From NCBI GenBank assembly GCA_035556555.1, contig DATMES010000002.1, positions 62,001 through 126,000 on the forward strand: a stretch of 64,000 nt of DNA. Direction: 5' to 3'. Positions 30,391 through 42,186 of this stretch are shown piece after piece. This DNA comes from Frankiaceae bacterium (lineage in GTDB: Bacteria; Actinomycetota; Actinomycetes; BP-191). The translations under genes were made by a program, and so were the position numbers. A model generated the notes under the pieces. The model saw only the letters and a program-made list of their open reading frames with translations, ran no database searches and was not told where the DNA came from. How positions within the stretch are numbered: the stretch's first letter is position 1; every line of letters begins with the position of its first letter.

Positions 30391-32999
30391 GCGGTCCACC
30401 CCGGCCCGCACCCCGTAAGGCAGCGCGCGCGGTCGCAGCCCTAGCCATGGTCGTACCGGCCCTGGCCGTGGTGGCGACCGCCGCCGGCGCGCGGGCGGAC
30501 GACGAGCTGTTCCTCGAGCGCCGCTGGCGTGCGCTGCCGGGCGCGACGAACGCCCAGAACTCTCGTCTCGGACTCGACCTGCGCAACCGCACGGCGTACA
30601 CGTTCTTCTCGACCGCGGACGGCCTGACCGTCCGCGGCTGGGACCTCGACGACCTCCGTCCGAGCACGCAGCCGGTCACAGTTCCCGGAGTGCCGCAGAT
30701 CAAGGCGTCGACACCGATTGCCGTCGACGAGAGACACGCGACGGCGTTCCTCGCGCCCGAGGCGGGGCCGACGCAGTCACCGGCCGTCCACGTCTACGGC
30801 ACCCGCGGGCGCCGCATGACGCTCTTGGGACAACCGGCCACCCGGTTCCCCGGCGGGTACAACGTGCTCGGCATGACCGTGGACGCCGCGCGTGACCGGC
30901 TGCTCGTGCTGGGCGCGCCCGGCGCGGGCACCGTGGTGAAGACGGCCGGCGCGGGGGTGGGCGGCGTCCTGCTGGACACGTGGCGGCTCACCGACCTGGC
31001 CCGCGGCGTCGTCGCATCCGACACCGTGCAACCCCTGCGCGTCCCGGCCGCCTGCGGTCAGGTCATCACGACGACGTTCGCAGCGGCGATCCTGCCGTCG
31101 CCCGACGGGCGTCGCGTGTACTTCGGCTGCCTGAGCAACCGAGGACTCGTCACGCCGCTGGGGCCGAACGTCGGCGACGTCAGCGGCGTTGCCGAGCTCG
31201 ACCTCGCCGCCGCGGCGACCGGCGCCCCCACGGCGCTGCGGATCCGCCCCACCTCCGGCGACTTCGGTCAGGGCGACTCGTTCGCGCTGCCGACCGTCGG
31301 CAGGTTCGTCCTCAGTGCGGGTTCCGCCGTGACCACGACGGTCAAGGTCTTCGATGCCGTCCACGGGTACTACGTCGGCAACGTCGGCCTCAGCGACGGC
31401 ATCGCGGCGAGCGGGTTCAACCCGCGGACCGGCCGTGGCTACTACGTCAACGGCAGTGGCCTCGGGATCTACGACGCGGCCGTGACGCCGGTGCCGCAAG
31501 GCTCGATCTACGAAGACTTCACGACCGACCTGGGCATCCTGCAGCGCGGCATCGACGTCGACCCGAAGACGCGGCGGGTATTCGTCGTCACTGCCGACGA
31601 CGTCGTCAATGGCGTCGACCCGTACGTCGTCGTGTTCCGGGACGGCACACCCACCCAGGGCGACGACGACCGGGTCGACCTGTCGAGCCTCGACGTGGCC
31701 GAGCAGCCCGGCCTCTACGAGGCCTCGTGGTCGGCCGACGGCGCCGCGCTCGGCGCGGAGTTCCGCATGGTCGGCGGGCCCAACAACCTGCTGTTCAACG
31801 CCACCCACTTCGACTCGCGCGGCATCCTCACCAGGCCTGGCACGCGGTGGATGCAGTACGGCGCCGCGCGTGGCGTGCGGCTCACCCGCGACGAGGCCAG
31901 CGCCGAGGTCGTGACGAGCCGTTACGACAACGCCAGCTCGGCCGACGCCAACGGTGCGCAGCTCGCCGCGCCCGTCGTCTGCGCCGACTTCGGCTTCAGC
32001 GGCGGCGAGGTCACCGGCCACGACGCGGCGGTCCACTGCGACACGGCGAAGGCGCGCGCCGGAGGCCGCGCGATCGCCCAGCCCGCCCGCGTCCTCGCCT
32101 CGGTCACCGGCCATCCCGAGGCGGTCCCCGCGGGCGTCACCGTCAAGGTCGCCGACTCCTCCGTGGACGCTGCGCGCGACGCCGACGGCACGCTCGTGTC
32201 GACCGTCCGCGCGGAGGCCGAGGGCATCGACCTGGCCGGCGCCGTGCAGATCGGGCGGGTCGTCGCCAAGGCCACGGTCCGCGCGCACGGGAGGCCGGGG
32301 ACGGCCACGACGTCGTACGAGCGCTCGGTCACCGGCCTCGTCGTCAACGGCGTCAAGGTCTGCGACACCGACTGCCCGCTGCCCCTCGTGAAGCAGGCGG
32401 TCGACCAGGCGTTCGGCGGCCGCGTCGTCGTGGACTTCCCCAAGCCCGACGCGTACGCCGCCCCCGACGGCAGCGCGGCGCGCGTCACCGACAACAGGTA
32501 CCGCCACGTCGAGCGGGTGACGTTCGACGACGTGCCGGACGACATGACGGTCGCGCCGGCGATGGAGGTCACGGTGTACCTCGACGGCACCGCGTCGTCG
32601 CGGATGATCGTCGGGCTGGCCTCGGTCTCCGCGCAGGAGCGGTACCGCATCTACGAGGTCGGCAGCGAGCCGCCTCCGCCGCCCCGGGGGACCGCCCCGC
32701 CGACTCCTCTACCGACGCTGCCCGGCGATCCCACGGGGCCGGTGACCGGCGACGGCGGCACGACCGTCACCCGCACGGACGACGGCGGTGAGCGCCCGCT
32801 CGTCGCTGCGCCGCAGACGCCCGGCGACCTCGTCCAGCGGCTCCGCGACGGGCTGAAGGTGGTCATGCGCTCGCCCGGCCAGCTCGCGGGCGTGGCTGCG
32901 CTCTGGGCGCTGCTCGCGCTGCCCACGTACCTCGCGGCCCGCCGCCGCCTGCTGCTCGACCTGCCGTTCCTGCGCCGTTCCCTGGAGGAGTCCTCGTGA
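30387..32999 (+). CDS. Large exported, C-terminally membrane-anchored surface protein (propeller-like)
   Basis: 870 residues from GTG 30387, which overlaps the preceding stop; GTG 30369 would add six. A long signal peptide (KAARAVAALAMVVPALAVVATAAGARA) is followed by about 400 residues with repeated strand patterns like a beta-propeller: DLRNRTAYTFFST, DAARDRLLVLGA, SPDGRRVYFGC, NPRTGRGYYVNG, DPKTRRVFVVT. A Cys-containing middle region and a Pro-rich linker (PPPPPRGTAPPTPLPTLPG) follow. The tail is amphipathic, then one membrane segment (LAGVAALWALLALPTYLAA) and a basic end. It should stand on the outer face, next to the binding protein encoded by the following gene (GTGA overlap). Function unknown. 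Confidence 0.82.
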   Translation: MSGPPRPAPRKAARAVAALAMVVPALAVVATAAGARADDELFLERRWRALPGATNAQNSRLGLDLRNRTAYTFFSTADGLTVRGWDLDDLRPSTQPVTVPGVPQIKASTPIAVDERHATAFLAPEAGPTQSPAVHVYGTRGRRMTLLGQPATRFPGGYNVLGMTVDAARDRLLVLGAPGAGTVVKTAGAGVGGVLLDTWRLTDLARGVVASDTVQPLRVPAACGQVITTTFAAAILPSPDGRRVYFGCLSNRGLVTPLGPNVGDVSGVAELDLAAAATGAPTALRIRPTSGDFGQGDSFALPTVGRFVLSAGSAVTTTVKVFDAVHGYYVGNVGLSDGIAASGFNPRTGRGYYVNGSGLGIYDAAVTPVPQGSIYEDFTTDLGILQRGIDVDPKTRRVFVVTADDVVNGVDPYVVVFRDGTPTQGDDDRVDLSSLDVAEQPGLYEASWSADGAALGAEFRMVGGPNNLLFNATHFDSRGILTRPGTRWMQYGAARGVRLTRDEASAEVVTSRYDNASSADANGAQLAAPVVCADFGFSGGEVTGHDAAVHCDTAKARAGGRAIAQPARVLASVTGHPEAVPAGVTVKVADSSVDAARDADGTLVSTVRAEAEGIDLAGAVQIGRVVAKATVRAHGRPGTATTSYERSVTGLVVNGVKVCDTDCPLPLVKQAVDQAFGGRVVVDFPKPDAYAAPDGSAARVTDNRYRHVERVTFDDVPDDMTVAPAMEVTVYLDGTASSRMIVGLASVSAQERYRIYEVGSEPPPPPRGTAPPTPLPTLPGDPTGPVTGDGGTTVTRTDDGGERPLVAAPQTPGDLVQRLRDGLKVVMRSPGQLAGVAALWALLALPTYLAARRRLLLDLPFLRRSLEESS

Positions 33000-34519
33000 G
33001 CCGCTTCGGTCCCTCGGTCGACGGGTCGCTGACGACCCTCGGCGTCGTCGCGGCGGGGGTGATCGCGCTCTCCGTCGTGGCGTTGCAGCAGGGCGGCGGC
33101 ACCGTGACCGAGGCCGTCGGCCCCGGTACGTCCGTCGCCGGCACGACGCAGCAGGAGATGTCGCGCACCGACGGCACCACGACCACCACCACCGGCAAGA
33201 ACGGCGCCAAGACCGTCGCCGGCGGCAAGACGGTGAGCGGTGCCGTCAGCGGCCCCGGGGTCGCCCCCGAGGTCGCCAACGGCACCTGCAACTCCTCCAA
33301 CAACGGCGGCAAGACCGACCGCGGCGTCTCCGCCACGTCGATCAAGCTCGGCGCCACCGTCGTGCAGTCCGGCATCGGCGCGTCGTTCCTCGGCCCCGTC
33401 CGCGTCGCGCTCAACGCCGTCAAGAACGACGTCAACCGGTCGGGCGGCATCTGCGGCCGCATGCTCGAGCTGAAGCTCGTCGACGACGGCTGGGACGCCA
33501 ACCGCGGCTTCCAGTTCATCCAGAACCTCGTGCAGAGCGACAACGTCTTCGCGCTCGCGGTCAACCCGTCGTCCGAGGGCGTCCGCGTCGCGAGCATCGG
33601 CGGCTACTTCGGCAAGACGCGCACGCCGGTCGTCGGCAGCGACGGCATGCTCAACGACCAGTACCTCGACCCGTGGGTCTGGCCGATCGCCGCGTCGACC
33701 GTGTCGTCGATGCACGTCATGGCGCACGACGCGTGCAAGCGCCTGAACAAGAAGAACTTCAGCATCGTCTTCGACAACAAGTACCACTTCGGCGTCGAGG
33801 GCGCGTTCGCGTTCAACGCCGCCGTCAAGCGCTGCACGGGCAAGGACATCCCCGGCTACTTCAACCCCAAGACCGGCGGCGGGTGCAGCGCGCGGTTCTG
33901 CGCGATCACCGCCGGCCAGACGTCGTACGACACCGAGAACAAGGCGTGGAACGACGCCTGCTTCGGCGGCGCCGGCAGCGACAAGTGCGACTTCGTCGCG
34001 CTGCTGCTCGAGCCCAACGAGGCCGTCAACTTCTTACGCAACGGCACGCAGATCGAGGTCACGAAGGGCATGGCGCAGACGCTGTTCAACCGCGACTTCG
34101 CCAGCCGCTGCGGCTCCATCTGCGACGACGCGATGGTATGGACCGGCTACTACCCGCCGATCGAGCAGTTCGCCGCGATGCCCGCCGTGAAGAAGTACGT
34201 CTCGACGGTGCGCGGCGAGAGCCCCGACGTCGACGTGACCAACCAGTTCCTCGAGGGCGGCTACGCCGGCATGCAGCTGCTCGTCGACGCGCTGAAGCGC
34301 GTGGGCCCCAACCTCACCCGCGACCGGCTCAAGGCGACGCTCGACGGGATGGACCTCGACATCGGGCTGACCACGCCGCTGCGCTGGCGGCCGGGCAACC
34401 ACCTCGCCAACGCGTCCATGCGGGCGTTCGCGATCCAGTACAAGGGCGGGTTCAACGGCTTCCGCAGCGTGACCGGCTGGATCCGCGACCCGTACCTCGG
34501 CCTCGACATGGAGCGGTGA
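32996..34519 (+). CDS. Membrane-anchored Liv-type (family 6) substrate-binding protein
   Basis: Receptor of the ABC importer, 507 residues. Instead of a lipobox it has an N-terminal hydrophobic segment (LGVVAAGVIALSVVAL) and a long Thr/Gly-rich linker (TDGTTTTTTGKNG), so it probably stays attached by an uncleaved helix. The Peripla_BP_6 fold starts near residue 105 (ATSIKLGATVVQSGIGASFLG) and includes LKLVDDGWDANRGF, FSIVFDNKYHFGVEG, a Cys-rich insert (GGGCSARFCA, GSDKCDF) and ASRCGSICDDAMVWTGYYPP. The Cys insert is uncommon in amino-acid binding members. GTG start overlaps the stop of the surface protein. Substrate unknown. Confidence 0.88.
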   Translation: MSRFGPSVDGSLTTLGVVAAGVIALSVVALQQGGGTVTEAVGPGTSVAGTTQQEMSRTDGTTTTTTGKNGAKTVAGGKTVSGAVSGPGVAPEVANGTCNSSNNGGKTDRGVSATSIKLGATVVQSGIGASFLGPVRVALNAVKNDVNRSGGICGRMLELKLVDDGWDANRGFQFIQNLVQSDNVFALAVNPSSEGVRVASIGGYFGKTRTPVVGSDGMLNDQYLDPWVWPIAASTVSSMHVMAHDACKRLNKKNFSIVFDNKYHFGVEGAFAFNAAVKRCTGKDIPGYFNPKTGGGCSARFCAITAGQTSYDTENKAWNDACFGGAGSDKCDFVALLLEPNEAVNFLRNGTQIEVTKGMAQTLFNRDFASRCGSICDDAMVWTGYYPPIEQFAAMPAVKKYVSTVRGESPDVDVTNQFLEGGYAGMQLLVDALKRVGPNLTRDRLKATLDGMDLDIGLTTPLRWRPGNHLANASMRAFAIQYKGGFNGFRSVTGWIRDPYLGLDMER

Positions 34520-34528
34520 CCCGGCGCC

Positions 34529-37557
<3,029 letters not shown>

Positions 37558-37558
<1 letters not shown>

Positions 37559-38313
37559 TGGCCCTCCTCGACGTCCGCGACCTCACCGTCTCGTACGGCC
37601 CCGTCGTCGCCCTGCGCAACGTCACGCTCTCCGTCGAGCCCGGCGAGATCGTCGCGGTCATCGGCGCCAACGGCGCCGGCAAGTCCACCCTCCTCAAGTC
37701 GGTCTCGGGCCTGCTCGCGCCGCGGTCGGGGTCGATCGAGTTCGGCGGCGTGCCCATCGCGGGCAAGGCGGCGTACGACGTCATCACGCTCGGCCTCGCG
37801 CACCTGCCGGAGGGGCGTGAGCTGTTCCGCGAGCTGACCGTTCTCGAGAACCTCCACCTCGGCTTCTGGACCGGCCGCGCCGACACCGCGCTGCGCGACC
37901 AGCGCGTCGAGCAGGTGTTCGGGTACTTCCCGCGGCTGCGCGAGCGGGCCAAGCAGCGCGCGGCCACGCTGTCCGGCGGCGAGGCGCAGATGCTCGGCGT
38001 CGCGCGGGCGCTCATGTGCGAGCCGCGGCTGCTGCTCGTCGACGAGCTGTCGCTCGGGCTGGCGCCGATGGTCGTGACGCAGCTGTTCGACATCCTGCGG
38101 CAGGCCAACGACCGCGGCATGAGCCTCGTCATCGTCGAGCAGTTCGTGCACCTCGCGCTGGGCAACAGCCACCGCGCGTACGTCCTCGCCAAGGGCGAGG
38201 TGGTCCGCAGCGGCCCGAGCGCCGAGCTGCTCGCCGACCCGGCGCTGGCGGCGTCGTACCTCGGCGACTCCGCGCCCGACGCCGGGCGGCGCCGGGCCCG
38301 CGCGGGTGTCTAG
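37558..38313 (+). CDS. livF: Liv-type ABC transporter ATPase (LivF)
   Basis: Second ATPase of the importer, 251 residues. Walker A IGANGAGKST, LPEGRELFRELTVLENL (typical LivF), signature LSGGEAQMLGVARAL, Walker B LLLVDELSLGLAP and IVEQFVHLAL with the switch position as Gln-Phe. ATG 37558 shares one base with the stop of the fused gene. Its own stop lies inside the start of the next gene (8-nt overlap). Confidence 0.94.
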
Positions 38314-38791
38314 ACGGGGCGTCGCGGCGCTCGCCGGGCTGCTCGTGGTCGTCGGCGCGGTGCTCGCGGTACGCCTCGCCACCGCCTCGGGCTCCCCGCT
38401 CACGCAGGAGGAGCTGGTGGCGTACCAGGCCGCCGTCCACCCGCCGCTGTCCGAGGGCGGCCGGCTCGTGCAGGAGCGGCTCAAGCCCGCCGCCGGCGCC
38501 ACGACCCCGGTCGCCGACGCCGAGGGCTGGGCGCGCGAGCTCGAGGACGTCCGCGCGAAGGTCGCGGCCGTGGAGCCGCCGTCGCAGCTCGCGGAGGCGC
38601 ACCGGCTCTTCGACGCGGCGCTGGCGGCGTACGCGGAGACCGCGCGGCTCGTCGCCGACGGCAGCCCCGGCGCGGTGGCGACGGGGGAGCGTGCCGACAG
38701 GACGTACGACGACGCGAGCCGCATCCTCCAGCGCGAACGCCGCCGCCTCGGCCTCGGCCCGACCGCGGAGTTCCCCGACCCGGAGGCGTAA
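38306..38791 (+). CDS. Exported or membrane-anchored small helical protein, end of the transporter operon
   Basis: 161 residues from GTG 38306, overlapping the livF stop. One N-terminal hydrophobic segment (GVAALAGLLVVVGAVLAVRLA) followed by a helical domain (TQEELVAYQAAVHPPLSEGGRLVQERL, WARELEDVRAKVAAVEPPSQLAEAHRLFDAALAAYAETARL). No family is recognised. The overlap with livF suggests a part in the same uptake system, perhaps an outer accessory subunit. Its TAA stop is also the first bases of the shared GTAATCAACGG leader of the next gene. Confidence 0.78.
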   Translation: MSRRGVAALAGLLVVVGAVLAVRLATASGSPLTQEELVAYQAAVHPPLSEGGRLVQERLKPAAGATTPVADAEGWARELEDVRAKVAAVEPPSQLAEAHRLFDAALAAYAETARLVADGSPGAVATGERADRTYDDASRILQRERRRLGLGPTAEFPDPEA

Positions 38792-38854
38792 TCAACGGGC
38801 CTCTCGCCGTGTGGCGTCAGGCGCCCCGTAGCGCCGCGACCTCCGAGGAGACCC
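38788..38854 (+). promoter_or_regulatory. Shared GTAATCAACGG leader, copy 1
   Basis: GTAATCAACGG (38788-38798), then CGTGTG at +20 (38808), then a GC-rich part and CCGAGGAGAC ribosome site before the GTG at 38855. The same order and spacing recur at 41336 and 41792 before two related genes. It overlaps the TAA stop of the preceding gene. Could be a promoter or an RNA element. Confidence 0.7.
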
Positions 38855-39061
38855 GTGTCCCCGCTTCGCCCGACGTTCGCCCTGCTCGCCGCCGGCCTCG
38901 CGCTCTGTGCCGTCCCCGCCGGCGCGGAGTGCGTCACGTACGAGCCAGGCCCGACGATGAACTACCCGGACTCGCCGGTGCCGCTGCCGTCGACGCCGCT
39001 GCACGTCGTGGCGATCTACGGTCCGGGCACGCTCAGCGTGACGCCTACCGACTGCCCCTGA
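38855..39061 (+). CDS. PTDC-family secreted microprotein A
   Basis: 68 residues from GTG 38855. Signal peptide VSPLRPTFALLAAGLALCAVPAGA, mature part of about 44 residues: ECVTYEPGPTMNYPDSP, a variable Pro-rich stretch, then YGPGTLSVTPTDCP. Two cysteines, one at each end of the mature chain, suggest a single closing disulphide. Same signature as genes at 41410, 41598, 41865 and 42187. No known family. Confidence 0.82.
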   Translation: MSPLRPTFALLAAGLALCAVPAGAECVTYEPGPTMNYPDSPVPLPSTPLHVVAIYGPGTLSVTPTDCP

Positions 39062-39064
39062 CCG

Positions 39065-41320
39065 TCAGGTCACGGTGAGCTTCAGCGTGCGGCCGGTGCC
39101 GGGCGCGTGGTCTGGGGCGCCGCGCCAGTGGATCCGGTACAGGTACGTCCCCCGCGCGGCCGGCGTGACGTAGCGCGAGTACCTGCTCGTCGGCGACAGC
39201 GCCGAGCGGACGACGTTGCGCCACCCGATGCCGGTGTACCAGCGCTGCAGCCAGTACGTCGTCCCCGGGTGCGCCGGCGTGACGGCGCCGTAGATCCGCG
39301 CGGTCGACCCGAGCGGCATGCTCGCCGTCGACAGCGTCGAGGTCACCTTCGCCGCGACGACGACGGTCTGCGCGGGCTGCGTCGCGGGCGCGTACGACGC
39401 GTCGCCGGCCCACACCCACCGCACGGACACGGCGGCGGAGGGCTTGAACGTCACCCGCACCCGCCCGTCCGCGCCGGTGACGGCGGTCGTGATCGCCGGC
39501 CAGGTCGTGGTGCCGTTGCGCTGGCCCTGCAGCGTCAGCGTCCGCCCCGGCACACCGGCCCCGCCGGAGACGAGCCGGCCGGTCACGGTGACCGTGGCGC
39601 CGTACACGACGCTCTTCGGCGAGACCCCGAGCGTGACCGCGGCCGGCGCCGGCGTCGTCGGGATCACGAGGAGCGTGATGCTGTTCGCGGGGTACGACGC
39701 CGACACCGCGCCGCCGGTGACCGGCACGTCGGCGAGGTGCTGGATCGCACCGAGGTCGGCCGCCGAGTACCGCCACACCCGCGCCCCCGCGCCGAACGAC
39801 GCGCCCGACAGCCCCACAGGCGACGACAGCTCCTCGCCGGTCTTGTTGACGACCATGACGGTGACGGCGCCGTCGGAGGAGCGCTGCGCGGCGTACGCCG
39901 CGAGCCGGCCCTGGTCACCCGACGTCGCGCGGACCGACGTGTCGCCGAAGCGGCCGCCGCTGCCGTCGTACTCGCGGTACATCCGGAACGCGTACGCCCC
40001 CGGGTCCTCGTCGTCGAGCCCGCCCCAGAGCATCGCGGCGTCGAGGCGCTCTCGGCCGAATATGCCGAGGACGTCGGCCTGCGCGAGGGCGCCGTTCATC
40101 GACTCGTGGCCGCCGAAGTCGTACTCGCTGACCATCGTCCGCGTGCCCGGGTAGCGCGCAGCGACGATCTCGCGCATCCACGGGATGAGCCTGATCGGCG
40201 GGGCGCCGACGGCGCCGCCGATCCACGACTCGTCGGTGTACGTGGGGTCCCACAGGCTGCGCGTCGACCGCAGCCGCAGCGCCTGCGTCTCCGCCGACCC
40301 CGCGCTCGCCAGGGCGACGCCGGTGGCCTGCGGGTAGTAGTGCTCGTCGAACACGTCGAGCAGCCGCTTGCCTGCCGTGGCCGACGCCGCCTTCATCTCC
40401 GCGAGGTACCACTCGGCCATCGGCACGCCGCCGTGCGCCGTACGGTCCGGGCCGTTGCCGCAGCCCTCGCTGTCGGCGGGGGAGTAGAAGTACGCGCACC
40501 AGCCCCAGTCGCCGGGGCCGCTCACCGCCGCGGCCGCGTCGGCGGCCTTGACCGCCTTGGCCGTCGCGACGGAGCGGTCGCGGAGCTGGTCGTACGTCAC
40601 CGGGGCCGGGTGCACGTCGCGGTGCGTGTCGTCCCAGAGCGCGGGCTCGTTGTCGAGCGCGTACGTCCGCACCCCCGTCGTGGCAGCCGGGCCGTGCGTC
40701 GCGACGAGGTGCTCGACCATCGTCTTCACGAACGCCGGCCCCGCCGCGACCGACGTGTCCAGCGGGTCGTTGCCGGTGATCTCGGCGCCGCCGGGAGAGG
40801 CGAGCCCGTTGCCGCAGTCGGGGTCCCACTGCGAGTCGGTGCCGGTCTGCGCGCCGTACTTCGAGACCGTGAACCCGCACGCGAACGGGTGCGTGGCCGG
40901 CGAGTCCTTGGCGACCCAGCCGGTCATCGGCACGGTGACGACGGGGCGTACGCCGCGTGAGAGGTCGCCCGCGACCTTGCTGTCGAGCGAGTCGCCGGGG
41001 TCGCGGACGATGTTCTCGAAGTACCAGTCGCTCCCGGTGTTGTGCGTGTTGTTGGTCCAGTTGTAGCGGCTCGTCGCGTTGCCGCCCCAGCGGTCTGCCG
41101 TGAGGCCCAGCGAGGTCTGGAGGGATGCGGGCGCGTAGTTCATGCCGTAGACGTCGGGGCTGATGGGGTGGCGGCCGGCGGCGACGTCCACGGCGAGCGC
41201 CGGACCGGCTGTGGCGAGCGCGGGGGCGGCGGGAGCCAGCGCGACGGCGAGCGCGCAGGCGACGACGGCGGCGAGACGGGGCACACCAGCAGTGTCGGCG
41301 TTCGCGCGGTCCGGGTTCAC
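39065..41320 (-). CDS. Secreted GH44-type glycoside hydrolase with C-terminal Ig-like domains
   Basis: 751 residues from GTG 41320; GTG 41284 (PRLAAVVACALAVALA) gives a tidier signal peptide and is an equal candidate. The catalytic part (about 40-430) fits the GH44 endoglucanase/xyloglucanase family: PDVYGMNYAP, DRWGGNATSRYNW, the proton donor in LDNEPALW and the nucleophile in VSEYDFGGHES. A beta-sandwich finishes the GH fold (about 430-510). Two Ig-like domains follow (VSPKSVVYGATVTVTGRL; TSTLSTASMPLGSTARIYGAV), probably for cell-wall or sugar attachment. It lies on the opposite strand inside the microprotein cluster, its stop 3 bp from the stop of microprotein A. Confidence 0.88.
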   Translation of the reverse strand: MNPDRANADTAGVPRLAAVVACALAVALAPAAPALATAGPALAVDVAAGRHPISPDVYGMNYAPASLQTSLGLTADRWGGNATSRYNWTNNTHNTGSDWYFENIVRDPGDSLDSKVAGDLSRGVRPVVTVPMTGWVAKDSPATHPFACGFTVSKYGAQTGTDSQWDPDCGNGLASPGGAEITGNDPLDTSVAAGPAFVKTMVEHLVATHGPAATTGVRTYALDNEPALWDDTHRDVHPAPVTYDQLRDRSVATAKAVKAADAAAAVSGPGDWGWCAYFYSPADSEGCGNGPDRTAHGGVPMAEWYLAEMKAASATAGKRLLDVFDEHYYPQATGVALASAGSAETQALRLRSTRSLWDPTYTDESWIGGAVGAPPIRLIPWMREIVAARYPGTRTMVSEYDFGGHESMNGALAQADVLGIFGRERLDAAMLWGGLDDEDPGAYAFRMYREYDGSGGRFGDTSVRATSGDQGRLAAYAAQRSSDGAVTVMVVNKTGEELSSPVGLSGASFGAGARVWRYSAADLGAIQHLADVPVTGGAVSASYPANSITLLVIPTTPAPAAVTLGVSPKSVVYGATVTVTGRLVSGGAGVPGRTLTLQGQRNGTTTWPAITTAVTGADGRVRVTFKPSAAVSVRWVWAGDASYAPATQPAQTVVVAAKVTSTLSTASMPLGSTARIYGAVTPAHPGTTYWLQRWYTGIGWRNVVRSALSPTSRYSRYVTPAARGTYLYRIHWRGAPDHAPGTGRTLKLTVT

Positions 41321-41335
41321 GGCTTCGCCCGATCT

Positions 41336-41409
41336 GTAATCAACGGCACCGGCGCCGTGTGCCGACCGGTGCCATGTCCGGCGCCGCCGAAACCCCGAGG
41401 AGAAACGCC
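41336..41409 (+). promoter_or_regulatory. Shared GTAATCAACGG leader, copy 2
   Basis: GTAATCAACGG (41336-41346), CGTGTG at +20 (41356), GCCGACCGGTGCC, then CCCCGAGGAGAAACGCC and the TTG start at 41410. Here it is not tied to a stop codon, since the neighbour is the divergent GH44 gene; this shows the motif is kept for itself. Confidence 0.72.
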
Positions 41410-41601
41410 TTGTCCGTCCGTCCCGTCCTCGCCGCGGCGGCGCTGCTCGCCGCCGGCCTCGCCACCGCCGCCCCCGCGCACGCCGCGTGCTACTCGTACC
41501 GGCCGGGCAGCCCCGTCGTCTACCGGCGAATCGGCGACAACGCCGTGCTCGTCGTCTACGGCCCCGGCACCCTCACCGTCACGCCGACGGACTGCCCGTG
41601 A
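41410..41601 (+). CDS. PTDC-family secreted microprotein B
   Basis: 63 residues from TTG 41410 (GAGGAG site). Signal peptide LSVRPVLAAAALLAAGLATAAPAHA, mature part ACYSYRPGSPVVYRRIG then VVYGPGTLTVTPTDCP, ending at the same residue as microprotein A. The TGA overlaps the GTG of microprotein C, so B and C are translated together. Confidence 0.82.
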   Translation: MSVRPVLAAAALLAAGLATAAPAHAACYSYRPGSPVVYRRIGDNAVLVVYGPGTLTVTPTDCP

Positions 41602-41795
41602 ACGCCGCCCGGTTGCTCGCCGTCGCGGCGCTCGCGCTCGCCGCGTACGCCGCCGGTCCCGCGCACGCCGAGTGCGTGACGTACACCCCGGGACCGGTGA
41701 TCGACGGGCCGGACGTGCCGCCGATCCAGTACGTGGTGCGCGGCCCCGGCACCGTCAGCGTCACGCCCACCGACTGCCCTCCCGTCGCCCGGTAA
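41598..41795 (+). CDS. PTDC-family secreted microprotein C
   Basis: 65 residues from GTG 41598, overlapping the stop of B. Signal peptide VNAARLLAVAALALAAYAAGPAHA, mature ECVTYTPGPVIDGPDVPP, then VRGPGTVSVTPTDCPPVAR. The N-terminal ECVTYxPGP is almost identical to A, the C-terminal motif to both. Its TAA stop begins the next shared leader. Confidence 0.82.
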   Translation: MNAARLLAVAALALAAYAAGPAHAECVTYTPGPVIDGPDVPPIQYVVRGPGTVSVTPTDCPPVAR

Positions 41796-41864
41796 TCAAC
41801 GGCGCTTCCGCCCGTGTGCCGTCCGGTCGCCCACCTCCGGGCGCCACGACAAGGAGGAATCCCA
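41792..41864 (+). promoter_or_regulatory. Shared GTAATCAACGG leader, copy 3
   Basis: GTAATCAACGG (41792-41802), CGTGTG at +21 (41813), GCCGTCCGGTCGCC, GGGCGCCACGA, then AAGGAGGAATCCC and GTG 41865. Overlaps the stop codon of microprotein C. Confidence 0.72.
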
Positions 41865-42089
41865 GTGCGCAAGATCTCGACGGTCGTCGCCGCCGCCGCT
41901 CTCATGGGCGGGGCGTTCGTGCTGACCGCGACCCCGGCCTCGGCCGAGTGCCTGACCTACACGGGCACGACCAACCCGATCGTCACCGTCCAGGGCCCCT
42001 ACGGGCCCAACACGGTCTACGCCCCCGGCGACGTCGACGTCGACCCGGCGGACTGCTACAAGACGGTCGTCGACCTCGTCGGCGCGTAA
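41865..42089 (+). CDS. PTDC-family secreted microprotein D (divergent)
   Basis: 74 residues from GTG 41865 (AGGAGG). Signal peptide VRKISTVVAAAALMGGAFVLTATPASA, mature ECLTYTGTTNPIVTVQGPYGPN, then APGDVDVDPADCYKTVVDLVGA. The family motif is relaxed (PGDVDVDPADC for PGTLSVTPTDC) and a short helix-like tail is added. Confidence 0.8.
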   Translation: MRKISTVVAAAALMGGAFVLTATPASAECLTYTGTTNPIVTVQGPYGPNTVYAPGDVDVDPADCYKTVVDLVGA

Positions 42090-42097
42090 GCATCACC

Positions 42098-42128
42098 CGA
42101 GAGGGGCGGACCCGGTCCGCCCCTCTCG
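42098..42128 (+). terminator. Terminator after microprotein D
   Basis: Perfect 13-bp arms (42098-42110 CGAGAGGGGCGGA; 42116-42128) with a 5-nt loop. A second short hairpin CGGCGCCCC/GGGGCGCCG (about 42147-42165) lies in the leader of the next gene. Confidence 0.85.
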
Positions 42129-42186
42129 GCATGTCATCCCCAGCAACGGCGCCCCCGGGGCGCCGCCGACCAGAAGGACAACCCTC

